A stretch of 64,000 nt of DNA from Monodelphis domestica. Lineage: Eukaryota > Chordata > Mammalia > Didelphimorphia > Didelphidae. The stretch covers positions 344,515,380 through 344,579,379 of the forward strand of contig NC_077229.1 of the NCBI RefSeq assembly GCF_027887165.1. The letters are read 5' to 3'. The translations under genes were made by a program, and so were the position numbers. The notes below the pieces were generated by a model. The model was not told the origin of the DNA. It did no database searches and worked only from the letters and a program-made list of their open reading frames with translations. Position 1 is the first letter of the stretch; every line of letters starts with the position of its first letter. Positions 24,721 through 34,380 of the stretch are shown here, piece after piece.

Positions 24721-24924
24721 TTTTTTTTAATAACCCTTACCTTGCTTCTTAGAGTCAATACTGTGTATTGGCTCCAAGGAAGAAGAGTGGTAAGGGCTAG
24801 GCAATGGGGGTCAAGTGACTTGCCCAGGGTCACACAGCTGGAAAGTGTCTGAGGTCACATTTGAACCCAGAACCTACCATCTCTAGGCCTGGCTCTCAAT
24901 CCACTGGGCTACCCAGCTGCCCCC
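24721..24924 (-). mobile_element. tRNA-derived marsupial SINE with target duplication
   Basis: Minus-strand copy of the SINE at 33275: it ends on the plus strand with 'gggctacccagctgcccc' and starts with poly-T. The 13-bp direct repeat aagactgaatctt flanks it exactly (24708-24720 and 24925-24937). Confidence 0.93.
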
Positions 24925-26874
24925 AAGACTGAATCTTCTTAATTAAATCTGCATCCAGAGCTTAAGGTTTTGATGGGTCATGGCTATGATGCTAATCCCT
25001 CCTGGAAAAATGGTAAAGGAGTTTGAAGAATACCAGGTTATCTGACAGAATGAAGTATTATTTTTTAAAAAAAGAAATTTTTTTAAAAGAGAGAAATGAT
25101 CTTAGGTGGTCATGACACTAGAATGTAGAAGAATGTGACAAGTCAGAGAATAGGGACTACTGAATAATTGTAATTATCAAATATAATGCTCCTTTAGTAA
25201 ATGAGGGAAATTTCTTAAAGAAGTTTGCTTATGATCAAAGGGATAAGGATAGGGATCAATAGATGTCAGAGCAAGAAAAGACAAGTAGTAGTGGTGACTC
25301 AGCTGAAGGGAGCTTGTCAACCTGACACTAGCAATAGAGCTCATTTGTATTCCTAAGGCATGTATCCTAGATATGATGGCGAGCCTACTAAGAATTATCA
25401 AACTTAATGGCAACTACAAATTTCTATTGATTCACCTAGGGACAAATACTGCCAAAGACATCCAGAAAGACCAAGGCAAAATAATAAGGGCCTAGCCAGC
25501 ACAGGTGTTTTAATCACTGTCTGAGAAGTAAAGAGATAGTTAAGAAGATGGTATCTAATAAAAAGTTTTGTATTTCTGGTATTTGTATTGACAGTCACTT
25601 CCAAGAATGGAATGCACCTAAAAAGGTCTGGTAAAAAAAAAATCCAAATAATTGATAAGCCACATAGAGCCAAGTACATATTCCTCAGACTATTTTCAGG
25701 TCTGGAGTCTTGCTGATCTAATTAAAAAAAAAAAAGATTTTGAAATGAAAAGGAGAAATGTGCCTATTTATAACTACCAAACTAGACAACACAGTTTTGC
25801 AACAAAATAGACAAAAGGGAAGCAAGGAGACAGTAACTGGCCAAATTTCAAGAAAATAATGTCAGATTTGTGTATATAAATGCATATGTACACATGTGAT
25901 CTAAATTGAAGTAAGCAAATTTAATCTGACAGATATCATTGAGACTAGTTGGGATGATTCACATACATCTTATGTAAAAGACTAAAAAGGTGACTGAAAA
26001 AGAATAGCTAAGAAAATATATTTGCTTGAGAAAACCTAGGAGTCAGAAGGGGAAACATGGTAAAAAAGCACTTTCAACAAAAATCAGCTGAAAGAGAAAG
26101 ATAATGTTGTTGTGGGAGTATACTATGGAGCACACATACAAAAGGAAATAGACATGGTCTTGGGAAATTGAACTTTTAAAAAACCTTAGCAAGGAGGAAT
26201 GATATAGTAATGACAGCAAACTACAATTATCCAGCATCCACTATAGCTTTCTCTGTCAAAAACAGAGCAGCCAATAATTTTCTGGCTTGCCTTTTTAACT
26301 TTACCCTTCAAAAGGAAGCAGCAAAGGAAGTTAAGATTCTAAACCTGCTTCTCACCAACAAAGAGAAACTGACTACAGAAGTAGAAATGATAGCAACTTA
26401 AAAGTGACCATTTTACCCTAAAGTTCCTAAAAGATTAGCATTAACTCTGAGACGTGAAGAACAGATTTCAGAGTTCAGAGAGAGCTGTAAAATTGTGCAA
26501 ATAAGTCAGCCCAGAAGGGTTAGAAGGCTCTCAAAAAGTAAATTGTGAAGATATGAAGAGAATCAATGCTGAGAAGAAGAAATTTGTCTAAAAAAGTCTC
26601 ATATAGATGCACAAAGAACTCATTAACCAACTTAGATTTTTAAAAGTAGATCAAAGAAAGAACAGATAATTAAGGGCAAATTCAAAAGCATGATGTGGTA
26701 CTTAAGAACAATGTAAAAAGCATTAAAATTCTGAATAAGCTCACTGTCCAGGAATGTAAAGGCAACAAAAAAGGTGTAGTTAGCTTATATTGGTGAAAAG
26801 AGGTAAAAGGGATGATGCTACTGCCTAGAATGTTTACAGCTATGATAACAAGTAAAAATAACAATAATAAAATA

Positions 26875-26930
26875 TAGCACTTTAATGTTTACAAAGTGCT
26901 TTATATAAACTTATTTGATCCGTGGCAAAA
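26875..26930 (-). mobile_element. MIR SINE fragment
   Basis: 'gtttacaaagtgctttatat' is an antisense MIR tail lying within the L3 relic. Confidence 0.5.
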
Positions 26931-27169
26931 TTACTCAATTTTTTATTTCTCTTTCAAATGGGATAATTCTGGGGATAGAAAGGACAGAACAAAACTTATA
27001 AAAAACAAAAACATAAGGTAAGCAAGAATATATTGAGAACTCATGTCTGAATAATCTCAAGTGACTAAGCTCCCATGAACTTACTTCCAGGGTACTTCCC
27101 TTCACTTAAAGACTTGGAAGATAAGATTGGTAAACCACTATCAGTGATATTTGAAATCATAATAGTTGA

Positions 27170-27375
27170 TAATTATATATTTCTTTTAAGGTTTACAAAG
27201 CACTTTACATGCATTATCTCATTTGAACCTCATAACAACTCTGTGAGGGAAATACAAATATATCTTAATGATGAGGAAACAAATTCAGAGATTACATGAC
27301 TTTGCCCATGGTCACATAACTAGTGTCAGAGGTAGGACTTGAAACCAGGTTTCTTCAACATCTAGAACTCTTTCC
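27170..27375 (-). mobile_element. MIR SINE
   Basis: Antisense MIR with 'caaagcactttacatgcatt', 'atctcatttgaacctcataa' and 'gtgtcagaggtaggacttga', inserted in the L3 relic. Confidence 0.75.
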
Positions 27376-27688
27376 AGAATTAGGAGAGTGTTTCACACTT
27401 GGAGAAGGGTGGCAATATACTGATTTTCAACAAACAGAACTATATAGGCCAGAGAGATTAACTTTTATACCTATCAAAATAGAATGTATTAACAAATAAA
27501 TCAATCATGAATATCCAGAAAAGGCTGCATTGATCACAGAAAACCATCAATGACATCTTCAAGAACAGGTCATACCAAACTACCTCATTTCCTTGTTGAT
27601 ACATTTGCTATGCTGACAGATAAAAGGAATGCTGAGAATATAGTTTATCTAGATTTTATTTACTTGTTGATACCTAAAAATTAACTTT

Positions 27689-27694
27689 TTTATT
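27689..27694 (-). terminator. SEPHS2: Poly(A) signal AATAAA of SEPHS2
   Basis: AATAAA on the minus strand about 55 nt downstream of the SECIS element, just before the L3 sequence resumes at 27660. It gives a 3' UTR of roughly 760 nt. Confidence 0.6.
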
Positions 27695-27747
27695 AGTTGA
27701 GTGACCAGAAATTAAGATTATAGATTTTAGTGACACCAAGGCCTAGA

Positions 27748-27816
27748 CTCTGAGGTTTTGCTCAGCCTCTCCCAGCCCTTAATAGGGTTTTATGGGAGAA
27801 GCATCATAAACAGAGA
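27748..27816 (-). promoter_or_regulatory. SEPHS2: SECIS element in the SEPHS2 3' UTR
   Basis: Read on the minus strand: a lower helix (CTCTG pairing with CAGAG), the quartet strand ATGA (27804-27807), a ten-pair helix GCTTCTCCCA against TGGGAGAGGC with one G-U pair, then TAAAA, a small apical stem CCC/GGG, and the returning TGA (27762-27764). The unpaired A run followed by an extra stem is the form 2 architecture. SECIS elements bind SECISBP2 and recode upstream UGA as selenocysteine. It lies about 620 nt past the stop codon. Confidence 0.93.
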
Positions 27817-28430
27817 CAAGGCTTGTGGTTAGCAGAATGGCTTCAGGTCATTACTTCCCAACCTTTGGACAAGCTGCTCACTTCTTGGCCAGGGTGGGAA
27901 AGAGCCAACACTTCAAAGGGAAAAAAAAAATCCAATAAATAATTCCAGATAACACCATCCTATCATTACAAGTTTGAAAGTTATCCTTCCAGGCTTATTT
28001 GCTTATGATCTAAGTTCTTTCCAATTTGTCCTTCACCTTCAATAAATAATCTAATTTCCTATGTATGAATATAATCAACCAAGCAATCTCTCTAATCATA
28101 TAGTTCAAGAAATACTCTCAAACTCTAACAGCTTCATCTTGCTGCTGGAAGGGGAAATAAAATTATTCTGCTTCCCTCCTATAGAAGAGGTTAAACCCAT
28201 CCAGATAGTAAAACATCTAAAATATAATTTATGACATTGAAATAAGCACAAAAGCAGCTGTTTTCCTTAACTGGCTCATTAAAAAAGTCACCCAAAGAAG
28301 GCAACTTTTTACCATTCAAACAGATTTCTTTGGAAATTTCCCCTTCCCCAAAATAATAAGTAGTCATTTTAAACGATCCATGATTGTGTCCAAAAGTCTA
28401 TAAGGTCCAAATGATTGCTGCTTTACCATC

Positions 28431-29792
28431 TCATGAACCAGGCTCAAGGCTAGCATGGGAATTATTGGGATGAAGGGGTACAGTGGCTCCACGAGGTGTG
28501 ACTTCGATAATCCCTGGTTTGTCGATGATGCGGGCTGTCTGGTTTCCTTTTTCCACGATGCCAATAATCCATGCTTGGTGACCCTCTCCATATTTGGGAG
28601 ACTTAATTTCAGCACAAAAGCGAGCTGCATGTTCTCGGGGCAGACAAATCAGTAGACCCCCAGAGGTTTCCGCTGATGTTCCCTGGAGAAGACCAAAACG
28701 CCCACTGGCCTTACTAATAGCAGCCATCTTGGCAATGATTGGTAGATTATGAATGACAAAGGATACTTGACTTCTTTGTTGCTTTGCAAGATTCTGAGCA
28801 TGTCCCAAGATTCCAAAGCCAGTGACATCAGTGGCAGCATGAGCATTAAAGGTGTGCATTAATCCAGCAGCAGTTCTATTCAGCATGGCCATACTAAACA
28901 TAGCTTCCTGATAGGCCAACTCTACATCTTCTCTGGTTACCACTAATTTTATTTTATTCCACTTTTCTGGATTATCCAGCCACTGGTGGGCATTGACTGC
29001 CACTTGAGTTCCTAAGGGTTTGGTCAATACCAGCACGTCCCCAGGAACCGCACTGTCTGGCATGATGAATTCATTAGGTTGACAGACCACAGTAGCAACA
29101 CCTCCAATTATGATCCAGGGATTTACCACGGTCTGTCCCCCGGTCACAGAGGTTCCTCCTTCCTCAGCAGCATCTCTAAAGCCTTTGATCATGAGAGGCA
29201 TTACTTTTTCTCTCTCCTCCTCATTCATCTTTTGGCTGACACTAAGTAACATCAGCATGTTATCACATTCGGTAATGCCCATGGCATAAAGATCACTTAG
29301 CACATTGGCGCAGGCAATTCGTCCCATCATGTAGGGGTCTTCAACCAAAGGGTAAAAGAAGTCAGTGGTCTGCACAAGCGAAAGTCCTCCATGTCTCAAG
29401 GGGATCACGCAGGAGTCCATTCCTATGCCGAGGGTGGGGGAGGGGAGGCTGGGGCCCGCCGCGGAGGGCAGGAAGGGCCCGGCATCCGGTCCGGGTTCCA
29501 GGACCGCCGGCCCGGCAGCCTCTTCCGCAACAACGTCCCCGAAGCCAAGGTTTAGGCCGGGGGCCCGCGGGGGCCGCTCCTCCGGCCGCGTCAGTCCCGC
29601 CAGGAGAGTGAGCAGCGTCTCCTGGGGGACCTTGCAGCCTCATCCCTTCATGTCGGAGAAGCTCGTCAGGCGCCAGTTCGGACTCAACCCAAGCGCCTGG
29701 GGCTCAAAGGGGCGATAGGAGCCGGCCAGAGAGCCACCGGTAGCCGGGGTGCAGGCTCCATTCCCAACGGTCGCTGCCGCCGCCGCAGCCAT
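28431..29792 (-). CDS. SEPHS2: Selenophosphate synthetase 2, intronless selenoprotein gene
   Basis: Encodes 453 residues if the UGA at codon 51 is read as selenocysteine (human SEPHS2 is 448). The enzyme makes selenophosphate from selenide and ATP, the selenium donor for Sec-tRNA. Visible landmarks: the start ATG in CGCTATGG at 29792; the conserved FSDMKGUGCKVPQE with Sec51 and the catalytic Lys54; a Pro/Gly/Ala-rich linker at 70-120; [16 protein letters not shown] at about 121; [32 protein letters not shown]; and [18 protein letters not shown]. Apart from the Sec codon the frame is open throughout; the first 124 codons lie upstream of the Met that a plain reading-frame scan would choose. The stop is also UGA. 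There are no introns, as in placental SEPHS2, which arose as a retrogene. Marsupials are reported to keep both a multi-exon and an intronless copy; this is the intronless type. It lies in an L3 relic, 6 kb beyond the SERPINB12 stop codon. I see no sign of decay. Confidence 0.93.
29640..29642 (-). other. SEPHS2: In-frame UGA selenocysteine codon (Sec51)
   Basis: TGA in the context ATG AAG GGA TGA GGC TGC AAG (seven codons). This is exactly the position of the active-site Sec of SEPHS2, or the Cys/Thr of its paralogues, three residues before the catalytic Lys. Confidence 0.93.
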
Positions 29793-29926
29793 AGCGCCTG
29801 CTCAGTCCTGGGCGCGCCCGGCTCTCGCGAGGGTATGGGTAACTAACTGCCTCCTCCCAAGAGTTCCTTCCGCCGAGCCTATGACGAGTAGAGTGAGCGA
29901 ACGAGCGGCTCGTCTCAGGCTAACTG

Positions 29927-30113
29927 AGGCGCGAGTTGCCGGGCTGCCCCCTAGAGTGTCTCTTACCGCATTAGGGCGCGAGTTCCTGGGCTGCAGCTAA
30001 GTGGGTCTCGTGCTGCGCTGGGGCGGGAGCTCCCGGGCTGCTGCCGCTGAGCGTCTCGTGCCGTGGTAGGGCGCGAGCTTCTGGGCTGCTGCCGCAGAGC
30101 GCGCAACGAGTGG
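29927..30113. repeat. Tandem repeat, four ~46-48 bp units, in the SEPHS2 CpG island
   Basis: Four diverged units begin near 29927, 29973, 30020 and 30068. Each starts 'ggcgcgag' or 'ggcgggag' and continues with a 'gggctgc' block and a 'ctcgtgccg'-like word. It lies 135-320 nt upstream of the SEPHS2 start codon, so it may contain the promoter. Confidence 0.75.
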
Positions 30114-30299
30114 GAGGAGAGGCTGGGGAACGCAACGAATGGCCCCACGTAAAGATCCCGGTTTGGGGTGGCTCCGAGCCTCCTAGCGAAGAGATTGTCG
30201 GGCAAATGCGCTAGGGGGAGGGACTGTGTTCGTGCGCGGCGGGGGCGGGGGAAGGAAGGGGAGGAGAACCGCAATGGTTTTATCTACGGTAAAGGCAGG

Positions 30300-30594
30300 C
30301 CTGGTAGTTAATAATCAGCTTATGTATGTAGCTGCTGGATGTAGCGGCTAGGATGCTGCCCCTTGAGGCCAGAAGACCTTGGTTCCGATATCGCCTCGGA
30401 AACTTTTCGACTAGTCGTTTAATCCCTCTGTGCCCCACACAAAGTACTGCAGAATAGATTCCCTGCGGCTTGTAGGGAGGGTGCTTGTTAACTCTTTGAG
30501 AATTCCTTCTTGTGTCCTAAAATAAGATAGGGTTGCCATTTGATAGTTTCTATCGTCTGCCTCCTCTTGACCTTTTCTGAGGTTGTAAGGCAAA
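30300..30594. other. Mostly unassigned; possible SINE head
   Basis: 'ggccagaagaccttggttcc' near 30370 resembles a tRNA-derived SINE head, but no body follows. The rest was not recognised. Confidence 0.3.
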
Positions 30595-30690
30595 GATGCC
30601 TAGGATAGTGAGGAAACTGAAGTAAACGGTGTCACAAGGATGGTTTGGGAGGGAGAATTCAAACCCAAGACCCTCACTGCAGGTTGTCTG
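30595..30690 (-). mobile_element. MIR/SINE fragment, antisense
   Basis: 'gtgaggaaactgaagtaaac' and 'gagggagaattcaaaccca'-like words suit an antisense MIR tail. Confidence 0.5.
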
Positions 30691-31270
30691 CAGATGAAAC
30701 CAAGCTAAACAGTAAAGGTCCAAAAAGCTCTTGATAGACCATAGAAGATGAGTCTGTTTAAAAAGATGAAATTTAGTAGAGCTGCTTTGTGTTTAAAATG
30801 TCAAATTTACAGATAATGGCAGTTTCCTCCAAAAAGATCTGAGGCTTTACTAAGTAGACTACAAATTCTTTATGAATAGGCAGTGTGATTTGGAAGCCAC
30901 ATATGATCTTCACTTGTATTGAGGGTGAAAGTGTCCAGGACTAAAGCCTGAAGTCAGGAAGACCTAAATTCAAATCTGGCCCCAGATACTTACTAATTGT
31001 GTGATTTCTTTAGTAAGTCACTTACCCTGTTTGCCTTAGTTTCCCATCTGTAAAATGAGCTGGAGAAGGAAATGGCAAACACTCTAGTATTTTTGCCAAG
31101 AAAAACCCAAATAGGGTCAAAGACTTAGATACCACTGAAAGAATTGACCCCATATCTAGAGTATTGTGTTTAGTTCTAGACAGCATATTTTATTAAAGAT
31201 ATTGATAAACTAAAGAGGATTTAAAGGAAGGGAAACTTAAGTATTTGGAATTCACAACAGTATGAAGTCC
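30690..31270 (+). mobile_element. L3/CR1 LINE relic, right part
   Basis: 'gcagatgaaaccaagctaaa', 'ccaaaaagctcttgatagac', 'aaaaagatctgaggctttac' and, after an inserted SINE (30895-31140), 'tctagagtattgtgtttagt' follow the L3 consensus in order. They continue the relic that ends at 27660 in the same orientation. About 300 bp of expected L3 between the two parts was not found. Confidence 0.7.
30895..31140 (+). mobile_element. tRNA-derived marsupial SINE (MAR1-like)
   Basis: 'aagtcaggaagacctaaatt', 'tctgtaaaatgagctggaga' and 'aggaaatggcaaacactcta' mark the full-length SINE, sitting inside the L3 relic. Confidence 0.8.
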
Positions 31271-31274
31271 AAAG

Positions 31275-31512
31275 GAACCAGGTGGCCCAGTAAAGAGAAT
31301 ACTGGGGGTCAAGAACTGAGTTCATAATCCAGCCATAGGCACTTCTAGCCATGCACCTTAGGTAAATCACTAAATAATCTATCTGCCTCAGTTTCCTAAA
31401 TTATATAAAATTTGGGAAACTACCTCATAACCGGGAGGATCAAATGAGATATTTGTAAACCGCTTAGCACAGTGCTAGAAAGTATCAGGCACTTACAAAG
31501 TGCTTGTTTACT
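31275..31512 (+). mobile_element. MIR/THER SINE
   Basis: 'aggtaaatcactaaataatc', 'tatctgcctcagtttcctaa' and 'aaaccgcttagcacagtgct' occur in order. Confidence 0.75.
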
Positions 31513-32039
31513 ACAATTTACTTCCTTACCCAATTCCCCTAACTCCTAAAGGAATTATTAATAATTTGGCTAAAGAACAGAGAACTACAACAGAGAGGGC
31601 ATGATATTGTCAGCAAGTATTTATAGTTTGTTCATCAAGAACAGACTCCATTTGTTTTGCTTGACATCAGAGTATAGAAAGGCTATATTTTATTATTTTC
31701 TTTATAGAAATTGCAATAGTAATTTCAAGTAGGATCACAGAAATGTAATTTAATTCCATTTAGATAGTACCAGTCTTAGGTTTGATTGAGCAGGTCACTG
31801 AGCTGCTATTCTGATTTCTTACCAACATCAGCTGTTTTCATTCATTTGGGACCTCTGATGACTTTGATGGATATGCCAGTCACCAGTTCCCTGGACACTC
31901 TTCTCTAATACTAGTTCTCTGATGATCAAGAAATAATAAACACCGAAGAAATAGAGGGACCAGGTATTCAGGGACACATGGCAGCCAGGGGAGAGACAGG
32001 GAAGCCACTACCCTTCACTACCCTGCAACACACAGCAGT
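31513..32039. other. Unassigned intergenic sequence
   Basis: Possibly the remainder of the L3 relic near 31550-31600; otherwise nothing recognised. Confidence 0.35.
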
Positions 32040-32295
32040 TTTTTAGGGTTTTTTTTTTTATGATTCATTTTATTTTTTTTATCAATTACATGTAATAACA
32101 AATTTCCACACTAGTTTTCCTAAATTATATGATCGAACTTATCTTCATTCCCTTCTGCCTCCCAGTCCTGGCAGGCAATCTGATCTGAGTTATAGTATTA
32201 TCATGCAGAACGTATTTCCACATTATTCATTTTTCAAGTGAGTAATCTTATAAACCCAAACCTCAAAACATAAACCCAAATAAACAATCACATAG
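32040..32295 (-). mobile_element. L1 LINE 3' UTR fragment
   Basis: Matches the L1 3' UTR at 206 and 59960: poly-T start, 'taataacaaatttccaca', 'ttattcatttttcaagtgag'. Only the last ~250 bp is present. Confidence 0.75.
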
Positions 32296-32574
32296 CAGTT
32301 CCTGAACCAAAAGAGCTAGAGGAGAGCCACACAGACTCATTTTTGGCTTCATACCTCCTAGACCACTGGGCTATTCTAGCTCCTCAACCAATCAGAATAC
32401 TCCTTAGCAATATACAACATCACTCTGATCACCAGTGACCAAAAATGGTCTCTCCAAATCTTCATATGTGGTTGAATTGGAAGCAGATCAGGAAATCCTT
32501 GTGTATGTTCTGTTTGACCCACCAGGAAAGGCAAAATTTGTGTGTTCTGAATACTGGATCCCATTAGTCATTAC
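32296..32574. other. Unassigned intergenic sequence
   Basis: Nothing recognised; the 62-codon frame here has no features. Confidence 0.35.
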
Positions 32575-32812
32575 TCCTCTCCATTTCAGTAGATCATAGA
32601 GCTAGAATGGACCTCAAAACCAGCTGGCCCACAACCCCCTCAGTTCAGAAATAGGTCATTCCACAGATTTCACTTATAGGAAATTAAAGCCAAAAGAGCT
32701 TAAGTGGCTTGATCAAAGCCAAAACAAGTAGTAAGCACCAGGGATAAAATGTTAACCTAGTTCATCTATCTCTAGAGCTCATGCTCTTTCCATTGTACTG
32801 TCACACTGCTTA
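32575..32812 (-). mobile_element. MIR SINE, antisense
   Basis: 'agagctagaatggacctcaa', 'gcttaagtggcttgatcaaa' and 'ctcatgctctttccattgta' occur in antisense MIR order. Confidence 0.65.
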
Positions 32813-32814
32813 AA

Positions 32815-32960
32815 AATCTTCAGTCACTCCCTATGGCCTTCCAAAAATAGTTCAGATATTCTTCTTGGCATTCAGGGCCTTCTGCAACATGGAACCTCAA
32901 CCATACCACCTTCTATACATATACTACTTCCCCTCCTGAGAAGTCATTGCTGTAACCAAA
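32815..32960 (+). mobile_element. L2 LINE fragment
   Basis: 'cttcagtcactccctatggc' and 'ttggcattcagggccttctg' match L2. Confidence 0.55.
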
Positions 32961-32981
32961 CAATTGTATTCTGAGTTATGG

Positions 32982-33007
32982 ACACACACACACACACACA
33001 CACACAC
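32982..33007. repeat. (AC)n microsatellite
   Basis: Uninterrupted AC dinucleotides, about 13 units, following 'gagttatgg'. Confidence 0.97.
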
Positions 33008-33169
33008 TTTGCTTTTTTAACTTGGAAGAATAACTTGGAGCAGGTAAGAAAATTATTTTATATAGGTTATAGTTTAAAATACGTGGTAGGGAAGGTTATG
33101 GCTAGTTTTAAGTATTCTTTGTGTAACTCTTTAACCTAAACCATCCTATGAAACACAAATGTCCACACT

Positions 33170-33232
33170 TCTAATAATACTTATTATTATTTTAAATTAT
33201 TATTATTATTAATATAATACTTTTTATAAATG
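33170..33232. repeat. (ATT)n low-complexity tract
   Basis: Imperfect ATT/TTA triplets, 'ttattattattttaaatta' followed by 'ttattattattaatataata'. Confidence 0.8.
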
Positions 33233-33274
33233 AATTATCATATAGTCAGAAAATGTGTCAAAAAGTACAAACAG

Positions 33275-33481
33275 AGGGCAGCTGGGTAGCTCAGTGGATT
33301 GAGAGCCAGGCCTAGAGACAGGAGGTCCTAGGTTCAAATCTGACCTCAGGCACTTCCCAGCTGTATGACCCTGGGCAAGTCTTTTAACCCCCATTGCCTA
33401 ACCTTACCATACTTCTGCCTTGGAACCAATGCACAGTATTGATTCCAAGACAGAAGTTAAGGGTTTAAAAAAAAAGAAAAG
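33275..33481 (+). mobile_element. tRNA-derived marsupial SINE with target duplication
   Basis: Full-length: starts 'gggcagctgggtagctcag' (A-box-like), continues 'ggttcaaatctgacctcagg' (B-box-like), 'tatgaccctgggcaagtc', and ends in an A-rich tail. The 15-bp direct repeat aaaaagtacaaacag flanks it (33260-33274 and 33482-33496). Likely one of the younger insertions. Confidence 0.95.
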
Positions 33482-33496
33482 AAAAAGTACAAACAG

Positions 33497-33760
33497 TTCC
33501 AGAGAAAGAACTGTTGGAATCAGAATGCAGATCAAAGCATACATTTTTTAGTTTGAGTTTTGATTTTATATGATTATTCCCTTATAAAAATGAAAAATAT
33601 GGAAATATGTTTTGTATGATAATACATTTATAACCCATATCAAATTGTTTGCCAGCTCCAGGACAGAGGAGGGAAGGGAAGGAGCGAGACAATTTGAATC
33701 ATATAACTTTGGAAAACCTATATGGAAATGTAATTGGTAAAATGTAATTTTACATGTAAT
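33497..33760 (+). mobile_element. L1 LINE 3' UTR fragment
   Basis: 'gaactgttggaatcagaatg', 'gcagatcaaagcatacattt' and 'gacaatttgaatcatataac' are the L1 3' UTR, here in plus orientation. The SINE at 33275 lies at its left edge. Confidence 0.7.
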
Positions 33761-33764
33761 TGGT

Positions 33765-34380
33765 AAAATTGGGGTGTATGGGGTGCTCAGGGAGGGGTAG
33801 TATCTCTGGTATGGAGGGCTTGTCGTACCCTCCTAGGGCAGCTCTCCAGCCTCTGATCCCCACCTGACACCCAGCTCTCACTTGTGGCTCCCAGTAGCTG
33901 CTAGCATGTGGCAGCGGCCACACCCCCAGCAACAGCTTCGACAGGCTGGCTAAACCTTGTGAGGGTAGCCATCGGGTCATCGATCCCTGGTGAGCCAGGG
34001 CTTTGCTCACCCAGCATGTGAAGACTGCTTTGGCTGAACAGGCCAAAGAAACCAATAAGGTTCAACGGCTGAGATGGCAACGCAGCAAAGCACTGTGGAG
34101 TGCTTAGGGCGTGTTGAAGCACAGAAGACAACACGGCCATCCAATGCAGCTGAGGAAGTCTCCAGGTGCAATGACTTTTCGTGCCACTAGACCCAGGCTT
34201 CCAACGCCGAGAGAGTGGGACTATCTCTGTGCATCGACTTTTCCACTTAAATCTCCTTTACGCACAAGTGTCTTTGTGCACACTCATCTATACACCATAG
34301 ATGAAAATGCACAAAGACAATCGTCATCCTCTGTTTCTGAAAGACTACTACTATAATTGGTAAAATAAAATATCATAATA
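33765..34380 (+). mobile_element. RTE-like non-LTR repeat
   Basis: The end 'gaaagactactactataat' preceded by 'gcacaaagacaatcgtcatc' recurs at 42860-42945 and marks a shared 3' end. The CpG-richer body (33780-34210) contrasts with its surroundings. I assign it to RTE-derived marsupial repeats from memory; the repetition itself is certain. Confidence 0.5.

Larger units (their letters stand above)
25150..27660 (+). mobile_element. L3/CR1 LINE relic, left part
   Basis: The plus strand follows L3/CR1 order. Near 25425-25500 it codes LIHLGTNTA, which resembles the esterase-like ORF1 of this clade. Near 26215 'gacagcaaactacaattatc' and near 27560-27660 'aacaggtcataccaaactac' and 'atatagtttatctagatttt' match the endonuclease and reverse-transcriptase parts. 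The similarity stops at 27660, where the SEPHS2 unit begins, and resumes at about 30690. Old MIR pieces are inserted at 26875 and 27170. Confidence 0.7.
29420..30260. promoter_or_regulatory. SEPHS2: CpG island at the SEPHS2 5' end
   Basis: The only strongly GC- and CpG-rich stretch of the window. It covers the first coding 370 nt, the 5' UTR and the presumed promoter of SEPHS2. No TATA box stands out. A long minus-strand frame (29963-30274) and plus-strand frames here are by-products of the base composition and the tandem repeat. Confidence 0.7.

Noticed and set aside
24442-24852. 136-codon plus-strand frame with hydrophobic and Cys-rich start
   Set aside because: Its last ~44 codons are translated from a SINE inserted with a clean target duplication, and the rest has no domain, no homologue that I know and no splice support.
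28431-29792. SEPHS2 copy as a decayed pseudogene or as SEPHS1
   Set aside because: The single in-frame UGA is at the Sec site and is matched by a SECIS; no frameshift exists. SEPHS1 has Thr at this site, a shorter N-terminus and no SECIS.
29365-30274. Several long frames on both strands in the CpG island (117, 103, 93 and 83 codons)
   Set aside because: They overlap the SEPHS2 coding start or the tandem repeat; high GC lowers stop frequency. Arg/Pro/Ala-rich repetition in 29963-30274 follows the 47-bp units.
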